This document shows, in pieces, positions 52,783 through 61,826 of a stretch of 64,000 bases of DNA. This stretch comes from Emergencia timonensis (lineage in GTDB: Bacteria > Bacillota > Clostridia > Peptostreptococcales > Anaerovoracaceae): NCBI RefSeq assembly GCF_900086585.1, contig NZ_FLKM01000008.1, forward strand, positions 1,995,652-2,059,651, given 5' to 3'. Every line of letters starts with the position of its first letter. The stretch's first letter is position 1. A program made the position numbers and the translations under genes. The notes beneath the pieces are model-generated. The model was not told where the DNA came from. It made no database searches and saw only the letters and a program-made list of their open reading frames with translations.

Positions 52783-52927
52783 TGTATACGATGAACTCCA
52801 ATCCGGCGAGCAGTAAAACGCACAAAATCAAAGTTTTGGGCATTTCTTGCATGAGACCTGCCAGCGATTTGCTATGCAAACCGGGCTAGGGCCTCAAAGA
52901 CGGGGAGTTCAGCATGAATTCTGTCAT
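52772..52927 (-). pseudogene. Small membrane-peptide ORF with internal amber codon
   Basis: Minus-strand frame from ATG 52927 (AGAGGTG before it) reads MTEFMLNSPSLRP, a TAG, then PGLHSKSLAGLMQEMPKT and a hydrophobic helix (LILCVLLLAGLEFIVYIIF). The part after TAG has its own ATG near 52849. Either a broken 51-residue protein or a 26-residue membrane peptide; chance is possible. Confidence 0.3.
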
Positions 52928-52991
52928 GCAAATCACCTCTTGTTCTTTGGACAGAATATCATCAAAATAAATTCTTGCAGAGCGTCACGAT

Positions 52992-53024
52992 TTGACAAAT
53001 TTCTGACTCTCCTTTCGCTATACT
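52992..53024 (+). promoter_or_regulatory. spoIIG promoter with long spacer
   Basis: TTGACA (52992-52997) and TATACT (53019-53024) are 21 bp apart. The B. subtilis spoIIG promoter is likewise stretched and needs Spo0A. TTTGACAAATT around the -35 resembles a Spo0A box in part. Confidence 0.6.
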
Positions 53025-53056
53025 TATTAAGTACCAGCTAGGGGGGAGTTTTTCTT

Positions 53057-53896
53057 TTGGTTATCTATGGGGAGTATCTTTTTTTAGAGAACTTCATAAC
53101 AGGAATTATCATCACTTATTTTACTGGCAGAATTGCTGGGGAAGAGTTGAAACGGTGGAGGATCGTTTTATGCGGCATTTGCTGCGGCATCTATTCCTTT
53201 GTTATTTTTACCAGCATTGCAGGGGTTTTGTCACTGGCAGGAAAAATAATTTTTGCAGGGCTGATTACCTGGCTCGCATTTGGGAAAGGATTGTTAAAGA
53301 GAATGGTTTTCAATGCTATTCTCTTTCTAATTGTCACTTTCCTCTATGGAGGGATAACCATAGCGCTGTTAACCGCTTTTAGCTGGGAAGGGATCACAAC
53401 TGCGGAGGGACTGTACATGCCGCATATTACATATCTGACTGTGACGTCAGCTGCAATTGCTGGGATGCTCATCGTTTTGCTCACCGTCAGCTTAATCAAA
53501 GCGAAGCGCCAAGAAGAAAGAAGTGCCGTAGAGACGATTGTTTGTATGGGGGATAAGCAATGGAACCTGGAAGGGTTTATAGATTCAGGCAACTTTTTGA
53601 AAGAACCGCTTACGGGCAGGCCCGTAGCTGTGGTGAGCAAAGCTTTGATGGAGCAGATGCTGGCAGGCATAGAAGATGCGCGCGTCAGATACACTGTGAT
53701 TCCATACAACGCCGTAGGGGTGAAAACGGGAATCCTGGACGGTTATAAAGCCGATTATGTAAAAATTCCGGGAAAGATGATAAAGAAGCCTGTTCTGGCC
53801 GTGAGTGAAGACCTCTGGCCCACAGGGGGAAATGAGCGACAGATACTTCTGCCTGGAAGTATGCTAGAAAGGGGTATATATGCTAAGTTTGACTAA
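53057..53896 (+). CDS. spoIIGA: Sigma-E processing peptidase SpoIIGA
   Basis: 279 residues. Five hydrophobic helices in the first ~150 residues, then an aspartic-protease-like domain with [18 protein letters not shown], where DSG holds the catalytic Asp. It cleaves the pro-sequence of sigma-E in the mother cell after the forespore signals. TTG at 53057 follows GGGGGGAG. Its end overlaps sigE by 17 nt, as usual for this pair. Confidence 0.93.
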   Translation: MVIYGEYLFLENFITGIIITYFTGRIAGEELKRWRIVLCGICCGIYSFVIFTSIAGVLSLAGKIIFAGLITWLAFGKGLLKRMVFNAILFLIVTFLYGGITIALLTAFSWEGITTAEGLYMPHITYLTVTSAAIAGMLIVLLTVSLIKAKRQEERSAVETIVCMGDKQWNLEGFIDSGNFLKEPLTGRPVAVVSKALMEQMLAGIEDARVRYTVIPYNAVGVKTGILDGYKADYVKIPGKMIKKPVLAVSEDLWPTGGNERQILLPGSMLERGIYAKFD

Positions 53897-54587
53897 GGCC
53901 AGGAATTTTCTCCTGAAATTATTGGGGTTTTCAGGAAAGAGTATATTTTACATAGGCGGAAACGACGTACTGCCGCCGCCGCTTGAGAGGGATGAAGAGA
54001 TGAGGATGCTCGAAGAATACGCCAAAGGGAGTATGGATGCAAGGGCAGTCTTGATCGAGCACAATCTGAGGCTGGTGGTGTATATCGCAAAGAAATTTGA
54101 GAATGCAGGCGTCAATGTGGAAGATTTAATTTCTATCGGGACTATAGGATTGATCAAAGCTGTCAATACTTTTAAGATAGACAAGAACATCAAGCTCGCC
54201 ACCTATGCGTCCAGATGCATTGAAAATGAAATTTTGATGTATCTGCGCCGGGATGTGAAACGTAAAAGCGAAGTATCGCTGGACGAACCGCTGAACGTGG
54301 ACTGGGACGGCAACGAACTGCTTTTGTCCGATATCCTGGGAACAGAGAACGACGTTGTCAGCACGCGGCTTGAAGAAGAGGTCAATCGAAAGCTCCTCTA
54401 TCACGCTTTGACAAAGCTTTCTGACCGGGAAAAACAGATCATGGATATGCGTTTTGGCCTGAAAACCGGCAGAGAAATGACGCAAAAAGAAGTGGCTGAT
54501 GCCATGGGTATTTCACAGAGTTACATATCGAGGCTGGAGAAAAAAATTATCGAACGGCTTCAACGGGAAGTGCAAAAACTGGGATAA
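53880..54587 (+). CDS. sigE: Sporulation sigma factor sigma-E
   Basis: 235 residues. The N-terminal pro-sequence ([17 protein letters not shown]...[12 protein letters not shown]) is present, cut by SpoIIGA. Region 2 ([33 protein letters not shown]) and region 4 ([20 protein letters not shown]) follow. It runs early mother-cell transcription. Confidence 0.95.
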   Translation: MLSLTKARNFLLKLLGFSGKSIFYIGGNDVLPPPLERDEEMRMLEEYAKGSMDARAVLIEHNLRLVVYIAKKFENAGVNVEDLISIGTIGLIKAVNTFKIDKNIKLATYASRCIENEILMYLRRDVKRKSEVSLDEPLNVDWDGNELLLSDILGTENDVVSTRLEEEVNRKLLYHALTKLSDREKQIMDMRFGLKTGREMTQKEVADAMGISQSYISRLEKKIIERLQREVQKLG

Positions 54588-54660
54588 ATTTCAACGATTA
54601 TTTACGGTCTGCGTGCACAACATATACATATCAAAATTTATGAAAGCAGGCTGGTGAAAT

Positions 54661-55431
54661 ATGGCAAATAAAGTTGAGATCTGCGGTGTCAATACCGCAA
54701 AGCTTCCCGTGTATAAAGACTGGGAAATGCAGGAAATGTTGCAGGCAATCAAGGCAGGCGACACGAGCATCAGAGAAAAATTCATAACAGGAAATCTGAG
54801 ATTGGTACTTAGTGTAATCCAAAGATTTAACAACAGGGGAGAAAACCCCGACGACCTGTTTCAGGTAGGCTGTATCGGGCTGATTAAAGCCCTGGATAAT
54901 TTTGATTTAAGTCATGGTGTAAAATTTTCGACCTATGCAGTGCCGATGATTATCGGCGAAGTGCGCAGATATCTTCGCGATAACAACAGCATCAGGGTAT
55001 CCAGATCCCTGCGGGATATCGCATACAAGGCGCTGCAGGCAAAGGAGCAGCTCAGCAGTGAACTGTCCAGAGAACCGTCGATTTCAGAGATCGCCAAAGA
55101 AATTGACGTACCTCGCGAGGATGTGGTACTGGCCATGGATTCCATCCAGGAACCAGTTTCCCTCTTCGAACCGGTTTTCCACGATGATGGGGACGCAGTC
55201 TTCGTCATGGACCAAGTGCAGGATACGAAGAATACTGACGAAAAATGGATTGAAAATATTTCTCTCTCTGAGGCGATGAATAAGCTTTCTCCGAGAGAAA
55301 AGCATATTCTGACCATGCGCTTCTTTGAAGGGAAAACCCAGATGGAAGTAGCAGAGGAAATATCCATCAGTCAGGCTCAGGTATCCAGACTGGAAAAGAA
55401 TGCATTGAAATATATGCGTAAATATGTGTAA
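54661..55431 (+). CDS. sigG: Sporulation sigma factor sigma-G
   Basis: 256 residues: MANKVEICGVNTAKLPVYKD start, region 2 (GNLRLVLSVIQRFNNRGENP; QVGCIGLIKALDNFDLSHGV), and region 4 (MEVAEEISISQAQVSRLEK). Sigma-G drives late forespore genes. It follows sigE by 73 bp, the conserved clostridial/bacilli order. Confidence 0.95.
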   Translation: MANKVEICGVNTAKLPVYKDWEMQEMLQAIKAGDTSIREKFITGNLRLVLSVIQRFNNRGENPDDLFQVGCIGLIKALDNFDLSHGVKFSTYAVPMIIGEVRRYLRDNNSIRVSRSLRDIAYKALQAKEQLSSELSREPSISEIAKEIDVPREDVVLAMDSIQEPVSLFEPVFHDDGDAVFVMDQVQDTKNTDEKWIENISLSEAMNKLSPREKHILTMRFFEGKTQMEVAEEISISQAQVSRLEKNALKYMRKYV

Positions 55432-55456
55432 TAATTATAATATCCTTCTTTTATTG

Positions 55457-55492
55457 AGGACTGCCCATGCAAGCGTGGCAGTCCTTTTTTTA
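55457..55492 (+). terminator. Terminator of the sporulation cluster
   Basis: AGGACTGCC (55457-55465) pairs with GGCAGTCCT (55477-55485), then T7. Confidence 0.9.
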
Positions 55493-55555
55493 AAACATAG
55501 GAAATATCGTCTGAAGGACGTATTTCCGTATGTTTCAAAGAATGTACCTTACGAA

Positions 55556-55615
55556 GAGTCGCCCCTTGTGGGCGACATGAGTGCATAGGGGCAACGCTCC
55601 GTCATGCACTCGTTT
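55556..55615 (-). terminator. Hairpins downstream of the RloB-like gene
   Basis: GAGTGCAT/ATGCACTC (~55579-55611) and GTCGCCC/GGGGCGAC (~55558-55576) follow the minus-strand RloB-like gene within 15-70 bp. They probably end that transcript; the T run is weak. Confidence 0.5.
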
Positions 55616-55624
55616 TTTATAGAA

Positions 55625-56272
55625 TTATATTAATGTTTTAATTAGTTTGTAGACATCTGTAAAAGGATTGGCGTCAATTCCAAAGGGCTGCAACTTACCA
55701 TTGTCCCTATGGTAGTCTTCCAATTTTGCAGCGTTATGTATTGCATTGGTAAGATGTGGAGATAATATTTCGGCTATATCGAATTTTTTATCATAATCAG
55801 ATATATAATTCTTCAGCAATGAAGCCACTGCGTTGTAATCTTTCAAGTAGCTTGTAGAATACTTAAAGTGCATTAGATACCACAGTTCAAAACATGGATT
55901 AGACAGAGCAATGTTGATGTCGTTTTTTGCAGCCAGGTTTCTAGCATTCATCAACTGGGTGTTTTTTAAACGAATAGGATCAGGGTTGTTGTAATTTACA
56001 TCTCCATCAGCAACAATCCAAATCTGATCACCATAGGAAGTGGAAATTTGGTTCTTATTTTTGTACTCAATCGCTTTTTTCACCAAACTGAGATAATCAG
56101 TCCTAGAGCCTTTTTGCTTGTTGCCAATAATTTGAATTTCTATATTTTTCTGCCTTGTCCTAAAATAGTCAAAATACCTCGGTTCTGTTTGAGATCCCTC
56201 GGTTACAATTAGTGTAACGGGTTTGACTTTTCTACGCCTGGAACCACGTTTTTCAATTTTTCCATTTGTCAT
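55625..56272 (-). CDS. RloB-like protein (TOPRIM-type nuclease partner)
   Basis: 215 residues: VTLIVTEGSQTEPRYFDYFR at the start has the TOPRIM Glu, then QIWIVADGDVNYN (acidic motif) and NPCFELWYLMHF, the RloB (PF13707) signature. RloB/AbiLii proteins are thought to be the effector of an ATPase-paired phage defence. Its ATG overlaps the ATPase stop codon (ATGA). Confidence 0.85.
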   Translation of the reverse strand: MTNGKIEKRGSRRRKVKPVTLIVTEGSQTEPRYFDYFRTRQKNIEIQIIGNKQKGSRTDYLSLVKKAIEYKNKNQISTSYGDQIWIVADGDVNYNNPDPIRLKNTQLMNARNLAAKNDINIALSNPCFELWYLMHFKYSTSYLKDYNAVASLLKNYISDYDKKFDIAEILSPHLTNAIHNAAKLEDYHRDNGKLQPFGIDANPFTDVYKLIKTLI

Positions 56273-57501
56273 CAGAGTATTCCTCCCTTGATAAAAGGAA
56301 TTGCACCATATCGACCGATTAAATAATTTTTTTCTATTTTTGCATCTTTACGTACAGAGAAGTCATAGAGCGAGAATAAGTCTGTTATTGCGGTCTTGTC
56401 GTCTTTTTCCGTAAACCAAATTTGATCGCGACGGAGAATGTCAAGATCGAGCAGGTTTGTGTTATGAGAAGTGAAAATAAGCTGAGCTCCATTGGGGTTT
56501 TGCTCTGCACTATTAAATAAAGAGACGATATGTTTTGTCAAGAGAGGATGGAGGTGTGCATCAATTTCGTCTGCAATTAGTAATCCCCCTGATTCTAAAG
56601 TGTCCTTTATAAGGCCGACGAGTTTAAAGTAACTGTTGGTTCCATCGGATTCTTCATCCATACGGAGCTTGTAAGTGGATAAATTACCGTGATCATCTGA
56701 TACTTGATGAACAGCATCAACTCTATTACGGTAATTTCTATGATTCTCTGAAAATAAGGAATCTAAGCCGTAATCGACTACCTCATCGGGATTTTTAATC
56801 TGAAGGCTCTTTATCCCTAAATCTGCAATCTGAAGCATTTCGACAATTTGCGAACAGTAAACTTCATTCCTTAATTTTGTAAAATCCAAGATGAAATTAT
56901 CGAGGCTGCTATATTTACAAAGGACGATACAAGATGCAAACCATTGAAATGCTGGCTTCACTTTGTCATAGTTCCAGTTGGCGGCTGTTGACAAGTAGAG
57001 TTTATTTGGCGAGTTTCGGTCTTTTAGGCTGTTCTGCAAATCAATATCGGAAGTAAAACGGTACTGATCTGTATGTTTTCTTTCAAAGATTAAAGCTGGT
57101 CGTCCCAGGGGGTAATGGTATAAATATTCCTCTGTTATTTCTTTTTCGGTGACGGAGAAACCATAGTCGTAACGGATTCCATTCACGGTGAAAATTACTT
57201 CAAATCTACTGGGATCTAAAAACGTTTGCTCACTAAACTTGAATGGAACCCTTCCAGTCAATTTGTTTAACTGCCTTTCGTGAGATGTTAAAACATAATC
57301 CACCATGAACCAAAAAGCATTTAAAATGTTAGATTTTCCAGATGCGTTAGCTCCATAGATTACTGCAGATTTTAGATAGTTGGCTCGTTTGTCTGATGAG
57401 ATTAAGTGGCCTGGGTGTTCCTTGTCATTGCTTGCGAGCAAGGAAAAGGTCACCTTTTCCTTGATAGACAAATAATTTTCTACACTGAACTGAATTAGCA
57501 T
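56272..57501 (-). CDS. RloA-like AAA ATPase (AbiLi/OLD-type) of a defence pair
   Basis: 409 residues. IQFSVENYLSIKEKVTFSLL, Walker A YGANASGKSN (~res 43-52), a long insert, then signature-like and Walker B LLIADEIDAHLHPLL and TSHNTNLLDL. SMC/OLD-like ATPases of this type gate a toxic partner. ATG at 57501 follows AAGGAGG; the longer frame lacks a site. With RloB it forms a two-gene unit, lower in G+C than its neighbours, which suggests transfer. Confidence 0.85.
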   Translation of the reverse strand: MLIQFSVENYLSIKEKVTFSLLASNDKEHPGHLISSDKRANYLKSAVIYGANASGKSNILNAFWFMVDYVLTSHERQLNKLTGRVPFKFSEQTFLDPSRFEVIFTVNGIRYDYGFSVTEKEITEEYLYHYPLGRPALIFERKHTDQYRFTSDIDLQNSLKDRNSPNKLYLSTAANWNYDKVKPAFQWFASCIVLCKYSSLDNFILDFTKLRNEVYCSQIVEMLQIADLGIKSLQIKNPDEVVDYGLDSLFSENHRNYRNRVDAVHQVSDDHGNLSTYKLRMDEESDGTNSYFKLVGLIKDTLESGGLLIADEIDAHLHPLLTKHIVSLFNSAEQNPNGAQLIFTSHNTNLLDLDILRRDQIWFTEKDDKTAITDLFSLYDFSVRKDAKIEKNYLIGRYGAIPFIKGGIL

Positions 57502-57743
57502 ATCATTCCTCCTTAAATAGTGGATAAAAAATATTATACCCCTAATTATGAGAAAATACAACGAAAATGGGGAATTAAAATTATAAAATAAAGCATTTAA
57601 ATTAAATCAGTTTGGTTTATGTGTCAGGTGTGAAGAGGTTAGAAAGACGGCAAGACCACATTCTCTTGAAAAATCAGAGACGCAGTGGTATACTGTCTCC
57701 ATTGGAAACGAAGACAATGCATTTACATAAGGAGATTACAAAC

Positions 57744-58931
57744 ATGCTTAAGAATAAAACCGTCCTCCTGGGCATCAGCGGGGGCATCGCGGCATATAAG
57801 AGCGCATACCTTGCAAGCCGCCTCGTCAAAGAGGGCGCAGAGGTTCACGTCATTATGACTTCCCACGCCTGTAACTTCATCAACCCCATTACTTTTGAGA
57901 CTTTGACAGGCAACAAATGTATCACGGATACCTTTGACCGCAACTTTCAGCATAACGTAGAGCATGTGGCTCTGGCAAAAAAAGCTGATGTGTTCATGGT
58001 CGCGCCAGCGACGGCCAACGTTATGGCAAAACTGGCTCACGGCCTGGCTGACGATATGCTGACCACCACTTTTCTGGCCTGCAAACGCCCTAAGATCGTG
58101 GCACCAGCGATGAACACTAACATGTACGAAAATCCCATCACACAGGACAATATGGACACATTGCAGCGCTACGGAATCCAGGTTATCAAACCTGCATCCG
58201 GCTACCTTGCCTGTGGCGATGTTGGAGCCGGGAAAATGCCGGAACCGGAGGTTCTGTTCCGCTATATAGAAAGAGAAATCGCCTGTGAGAAGGATATGAC
58301 GGGAAAGAAGGTTTTGATCACGGCAGGCGCTACCCGGGAATCCATGGATCCGGTCCGCTTCATCACCAACCATTCCACGGGAAAAATGGGTTTTGCCCTT
58401 GCCAGGGAATGTATGCTGCGTGGCGCAGAAGTGACCCTGGTCAAAGCGCAGACCACAGCGGAACCCCCGATGTTTGTAAATGTAGTGGAGGTATCCAGCG
58501 CGGCAGATATGTTTGAAGCTGTGACTACAAGAGCCGATGAGCAGGACATCATCATCAAAGCCGCTGCAGTCAGCGATTACACGCCGGCAGAAGTCAGCGA
58601 CCAGAAGGTCAAGAAGAAAGACGGAGATTTGTCCATTGCCATGAAACGGACGAAGGATATTTTGATGCACCTGGGAGAACACAAGCAAGAAGGACAGTTC
58701 CTCTGCGGGTTTTCCATGGAGACCGAGAATATGCTGGAAAATTCCAAGGCAAAGCTGCTGAAGAAAAACGCCGACATGATTGTAGCCAACAATCTGAAAG
58801 ACGCAGGAGCAGGCTTTGGCACGGACACCAACCTGGTTACCATGATCACAAGGGACGACATCAAGGAACTCACGCTGATGGGCAAAGACCAGGTGGCGAA
58901 GGCCATCATCGACGAAATCATGAATAGATAA
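57744..58931 (+). CDS. coaBC: Coenzyme A synthesis bifunctional protein CoaBC
   Basis: 395 residues. N-terminal flavin decarboxylase (CoaC): LLGISGGIAAYKSAYLASRL, HVALAKKADVFMVAPATANV, and PAMNTNMYENPIT. C-terminal synthetase (CoaB): VLITAGATRESMDPVRFITN with NHSTGKMGFALA. It joins cysteine to phosphopantothenate and decarboxylates the product. ATG at 57744 follows AAGGAG. Confidence 0.95.
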   Translation: MLKNKTVLLGISGGIAAYKSAYLASRLVKEGAEVHVIMTSHACNFINPITFETLTGNKCITDTFDRNFQHNVEHVALAKKADVFMVAPATANVMAKLAHGLADDMLTTTFLACKRPKIVAPAMNTNMYENPITQDNMDTLQRYGIQVIKPASGYLACGDVGAGKMPEPEVLFRYIEREIACEKDMTGKKVLITAGATRESMDPVRFITNHSTGKMGFALARECMLRGAEVTLVKAQTTAEPPMFVNVVEVSSAADMFEAVTTRADEQDIIIKAAAVSDYTPAEVSDQKVKKKDGDLSIAMKRTKDILMHLGEHKQEGQFLCGFSMETENMLENSKAKLLKKNADMIVANNLKDAGAGFGTDTNLVTMITRDDIKELTLMGKDQVAKAIIDEIMNR

Positions 58932-58937
58932 GGGCAG

Positions 58938-58967
58938 ATAGAGCATGCATCATGTATGCTCTATTTT
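58938..58967 (+). terminator. Terminator after coaBC
   Basis: ATAGAGCAT (58938-58946) pairs with ATGCTCTAT (58956-58964), then T. Confidence 0.8.
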
Positions 58968-59055
58968 GATGGTAACGAGTTTCTTTACCGATGTGGCAGT
59001 CATGGCGCGATCTGATATAATGGTTAAAGAATGTTAACGAAAGAGAGGAAAAAGG

Positions 59056-59829
59056 ATGGTAGAGCATGTGATAAAGATAGATCGAGAGAGATGTATCGGC
59101 TGCGGAATGTGTAAAAAGGACTGCGCTGCGCACAATATTGAGATGAGGAACGGGATGCCATATGTCATTACGGACGATTGTATCCAGTGCGGCCATTGCG
59201 TCGCCGTCTGTCCGAAGGAAGCAATTTCAATCGGAGGATATGAGGAGGCGCTGCCCGTGCAGACCAAAGAGACCCGCCTGGATCCGGCGCAGGTACTTGA
59301 CGTGATCCGTTTTCGCAGGACCGTAAGACAGTTTCAGGATAAGGCGGTTCCGGCAGAGGTGCTGGAACAGATTCTCGAGGCCGGACGGCTGACCCACACG
59401 GCAAAGAACCTGCGGGACGTTTCCTTTGTCGTATTGGACAAAGAAAAAGATAAATTCGAAGGGATGGCTGTGAAACTTTTTCGCAGAATCAAACCCTTTG
59501 CCGGGTTGTTCAGCTCCATGGTAAGAAGAAACCAGGTGGACGACCACTTTTTCTTTTTTCATGCACCGCTGGTCATCGTCATCGTGGCAAAAGACCGTAC
59601 CAACGGTGTCCTGGCGGCACAAAATATGGAATTTGTGGCAGAGGCAGGCGGGTTAGGCGTGTTGTTCAGCGGTTTCTTTGCATCGGCGGTCAATGTTTCA
59701 AATAAGATAAAAAAGGCGCTGGGCATACCGAAAGGTAAAAAAGCCGCCGCAGTGCTGGTGTTAGGTTATCCAAAGGTAAAATACCATAGGGCAGTGCCAC
59801 GGGAAAAAATAGACGTGAAATATCTGTAG
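59056..59829 (+). CDS. Ferredoxin-nitroreductase fusion protein
   Basis: 257 residues with two 4Fe-4S motifs (CIGCGMCKKDC and CIQCGHCVAVCP) and an FMN nitroreductase domain (FRRTVRQFQDKAVPAEVLEQ; LEAGRLTHTAKNLRDVSF). Paralogue of the 52003 product. It sits directly before an ArsR-type regulator gene. Confidence 0.87.
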   Translation: MVEHVIKIDRERCIGCGMCKKDCAAHNIEMRNGMPYVITDDCIQCGHCVAVCPKEAISIGGYEEALPVQTKETRLDPAQVLDVIRFRRTVRQFQDKAVPAEVLEQILEAGRLTHTAKNLRDVSFVVLDKEKDKFEGMAVKLFRRIKPFAGLFSSMVRRNQVDDHFFFFHAPLVIVIVAKDRTNGVLAAQNMEFVAEAGGLGVLFSGFFASAVNVSNKIKKALGIPKGKKAAAVLVLGYPKVKYHRAVPREKIDVKYL

Positions 59830-59838
59830 AGGTGAATT

Positions 59839-60192
59839 TTGATGGACAAAGAATGTGAAGTACGATTAGAAAAGATCACGAAGGGGTTTCAGGAATGCCG
59901 AAGCGCTTTTACCGCAATCGGTGATGAGACGAGACAACTGATTCTGCTGGTACTTTTAGAGAGCGACCTGTCGGGCATCCGCGTTGGAGAAATTGCAGAG
60001 AAAGCCCATCTGACCAGGCCTTCCGTATCGCACCATCTGCAGATATTGAAGTCCGCCGGCATTGTCAACATGAGAAAAGAGGGAACCAAAAACTTCTATT
60101 ATATCAGCGCAGATGAGACAAGGTGGAAAGCAATTGCGGATTTGATCAATCTAGTCAATGAAGGAGTCAGGCATATTGGAGATGTTCGATAA
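59839..60192 (+). CDS. ArsR-family regulator
   Basis: 117 residues. Winged helix: AIGDETRQLILLVLLESDLS, then IAEKAHLTRPSVSHHLQILK and KEGTKNFYYISA. No clear Cys pair for metal sensing is seen, so its signal is uncertain. 9 bp downstream of the ferredoxin-nitroreductase gene, probably one operon. Confidence 0.82.
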   Translation: MMDKECEVRLEKITKGFQECRSAFTAIGDETRQLILLVLLESDLSGIRVGEIAEKAHLTRPSVSHHLQILKSAGIVNMRKEGTKNFYYISADETRWKAIADLINLVNEGVRHIGDVR

Positions 60193-60200
60193 CTGGCCTC

Positions 60201-60247
60201 TTGACAATCTCGTCTAAAGTGCTATAATCAAAAAGCAAATGATTTGC
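60201..60247 (+). promoter_or_regulatory. Promoter and operator of the ArsP_2-fur genes
   Basis: TTGACA (60201-60206), 16-bp spacer and TATAAT (60223-60228), then the dyad GCAAAT-G-ATTTGC (60235-60247); a further TTGCAA repeat lies at 60244 and 60261. Position after the -10 suits a repressor, perhaps the Fur protein encoded downstream. Confidence 0.6.
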
Positions 60248-60295
60248 AAATTCTATTGAGTTGCAATTTGAACGATGACGAGCAAAGGAGAGTCC

Positions 60296-61150
60296 ATGCT
60301 GGAAGTGATTTTAGAGGCGCTGGTTGACAGCTTCAAGCTGCTTCCGTTTTTGTTCCTCACCTATTTAGTGATGGGTGTGCTGGAACATGCGGCCAGTGAC
60401 CGTCCAAGAAAGTTAATACAGGAAGCCGGGAGAGTGGGTCCAATCTGGGGCGGACTGATCGGCGCTTTTCCGCAGTGTGGATTTTCTGCGGCAGCGTCCT
60501 ACTTTTATATAGGCAGAGTCATTACCCTGGGCACCTTGATTTCTATCTACATGTCCACCTCTGATGAGATGCTGCCGATTTTGATTTCAGAAAAGGTGGC
60601 AGGGCTGACGATTTTAAAGATCATGGGCACAAAGGTCGTAATCGGTATGATCAGCGGTTTTCTGGTCGAACTTTTCTTCGGCTGGATGGCGCGGAGGAAG
60701 AAGCGGCCAAGGGATTTTGACGGGGAACCTCATAGCGGCCACTGTGACTGCGGCGCGGGAATTTTTGTCGAAGCGGCGCGGCATGCGCTGAAGGTATTTC
60801 TCTTTATCCTGATCGTATCACTGGCAATCGGCCTTTTGATCTACTTTGTCGGAGAGGAAAATATCTATTTGCTCTTTTCCAATGTGCCAGTTCTGGGAGA
60901 AGCAGTCGCCGGATTGGTCGGTCTGATTCCCAACTGTGCTGCATCGGTGGTCATCACACAGCTCTATCTTGACGGCATCATCAGTGCAGGTCCTATGATG
61001 AGCGGACTTCTTGTCAGCGCTGGCGTCGGGCTGCTGGTGCTGTTCAAAGAAAATACCCATCCGCGGGAAAGTCTGTCGATTGCGGCGATTTTGTACGTGG
61101 TCAGCGTTGCCTGGGGCGTGCTGATTGAAATTCTGGGGATCACATTTTGA
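60296..61150 (+). CDS. ArsP_2-type multi-helix metal exporter family protein
   Basis: 284 residues with about eight to ten helices in two halves: FPQCGFSAAASYFYIGRVIT and LIPNCAASVVITQLYLDGII are the mirrored signature segments (Cys in each). A central loop has SGHCDCGAG. NCBI-style names include putative manganese transporter or arsenic efflux protein; the true cargo is unproven. ATG at 60296 follows AAAGGAG. Confidence 0.75.
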   Translation: MLEVILEALVDSFKLLPFLFLTYLVMGVLEHAASDRPRKLIQEAGRVGPIWGGLIGAFPQCGFSAAASYFYIGRVITLGTLISIYMSTSDEMLPILISEKVAGLTILKIMGTKVVIGMISGFLVELFFGWMARRKKRPRDFDGEPHSGHCDCGAGIFVEAARHALKVFLFILIVSLAIGLLIYFVGEENIYLLFSNVPVLGEAVAGLVGLIPNCAASVVITQLYLDGIISAGPMMSGLLVSAGVGLLVLFKENTHPRESLSIAAILYVVSVAWGVLIEILGITF

Positions 61151-61171
61151 TGGATTTAAAAGGTAACAATT

Positions 61172-61600
61172 ATGGCAGTCAATGAATATAAAACAAATAG
61201 CAGAATAAAGATTATGGAATACTTGATAGAAAGTAAAGAGCGGGCGGTCAGCGTCAGTGATATCGCAAGTCACATGAAAGAACAGCATTGTTCCGTCAAT
61301 GTGACGACCATTTACAGATATTTAGATAAATTAGAGAAGGACGGCAACCTGATCAAATACGCTGCTGAGAAGGGCGACAAGACGACCTATCAGTATGTGG
61401 AGAGAGAACACAAGTGTGATGAACACCTCCACCTCAAGTGCGTCAAGTGCGGCGCGGTGATTCATCTGGACTGCTGCTTTATGGCTGAAATCTCTCGCCA
61501 TATCGCGGAAGATCACGGTTTTGCCCTGCAGTGCAGGAATTCCGTCATCTACGGACTTTGCAGCCAATGCCAGAAAATGCAAAATAAACAAAAAGTATGA
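61172..61600 (+). CDS. Fur-family metalloregulator
   Basis: 142 residues: helix-turn-helix region (HCSVNVTTIYRYLDKLEKDG), HEHLHLKCVKCG-like CxxC (LKCVKCGAVIHLDCC) and a second CSQC near the end for structural zinc. Zur or Mn/Fe sensing cannot be told apart here. It follows the ArsP_2 gene by 21 bp, so it may be co-transcribed and act on the dyad at 60235. Confidence 0.87.
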   Translation: MAVNEYKTNSRIKIMEYLIESKERAVSVSDIASHMKEQHCSVNVTTIYRYLDKLEKDGNLIKYAAEKGDKTTYQYVEREHKCDEHLHLKCVKCGAVIHLDCCFMAEISRHIAEDHGFALQCRNSVIYGLCSQCQKMQNKQKV

Positions 61601-61666
61601 TTGACAAAATGGGCCTTTTCCGTTATTCTATCTATCAATATATTGAAACAGAAAGGTGGGATTTGG

Positions 61667-61777
61667 TACATGGACGATGGCGACAGTGATACAAGTAAAA
61701 TGATAACTACTCCATGTAGTGTTATGGTGATATAGAGGTACCGTCTGTACAAACTTTGTGACAGACGATACCTTTTT
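61667..61777 (+). promoter_or_regulatory. Leader-peptide attenuator of the CNNM/CorC-type gene
   Basis: TACATGGA (61667-61674), which includes the leader ORF start codon, can pair with TCCATGTA (61711-61718). ACTAC/GTAGT (61706-61710/61716-61720) is an alternative hairpin. A terminator follows: AGGTACCGTCTGT (61736-61748) with ACAGACG-A-TACCT (61761-61773) and T5. The leader ORF ends at the base of the terminator stem, so a ribosome reaching its stop would block the terminator. Confidence 0.65.
61670..61735 (+). CDS. Acidic leader peptide
   Basis: 21 codons, beginning MDDGDSDTSK and ending SVMVI. AAAGGTGG precedes ATG. Runs of Asp at the N-terminus are known to destabilise the translating ribosome when magnesium is low (as in E. 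coli MgtL, from established work). The downstream gene belongs to a magnesium-linked family. Confidence 0.6.
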   Translation: MDDGDSDTSKMITTPCSVMVI

Positions 61778-61826
61778 GTGTTTTTTTAGCTAAAATGCAG
61801 CATGATAATATATGGAGGATATAAAA

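Noticed and set aside
57723-58946. 407-codon minus-strand frame
   Set aside because: Antisense shadow of coaBC.
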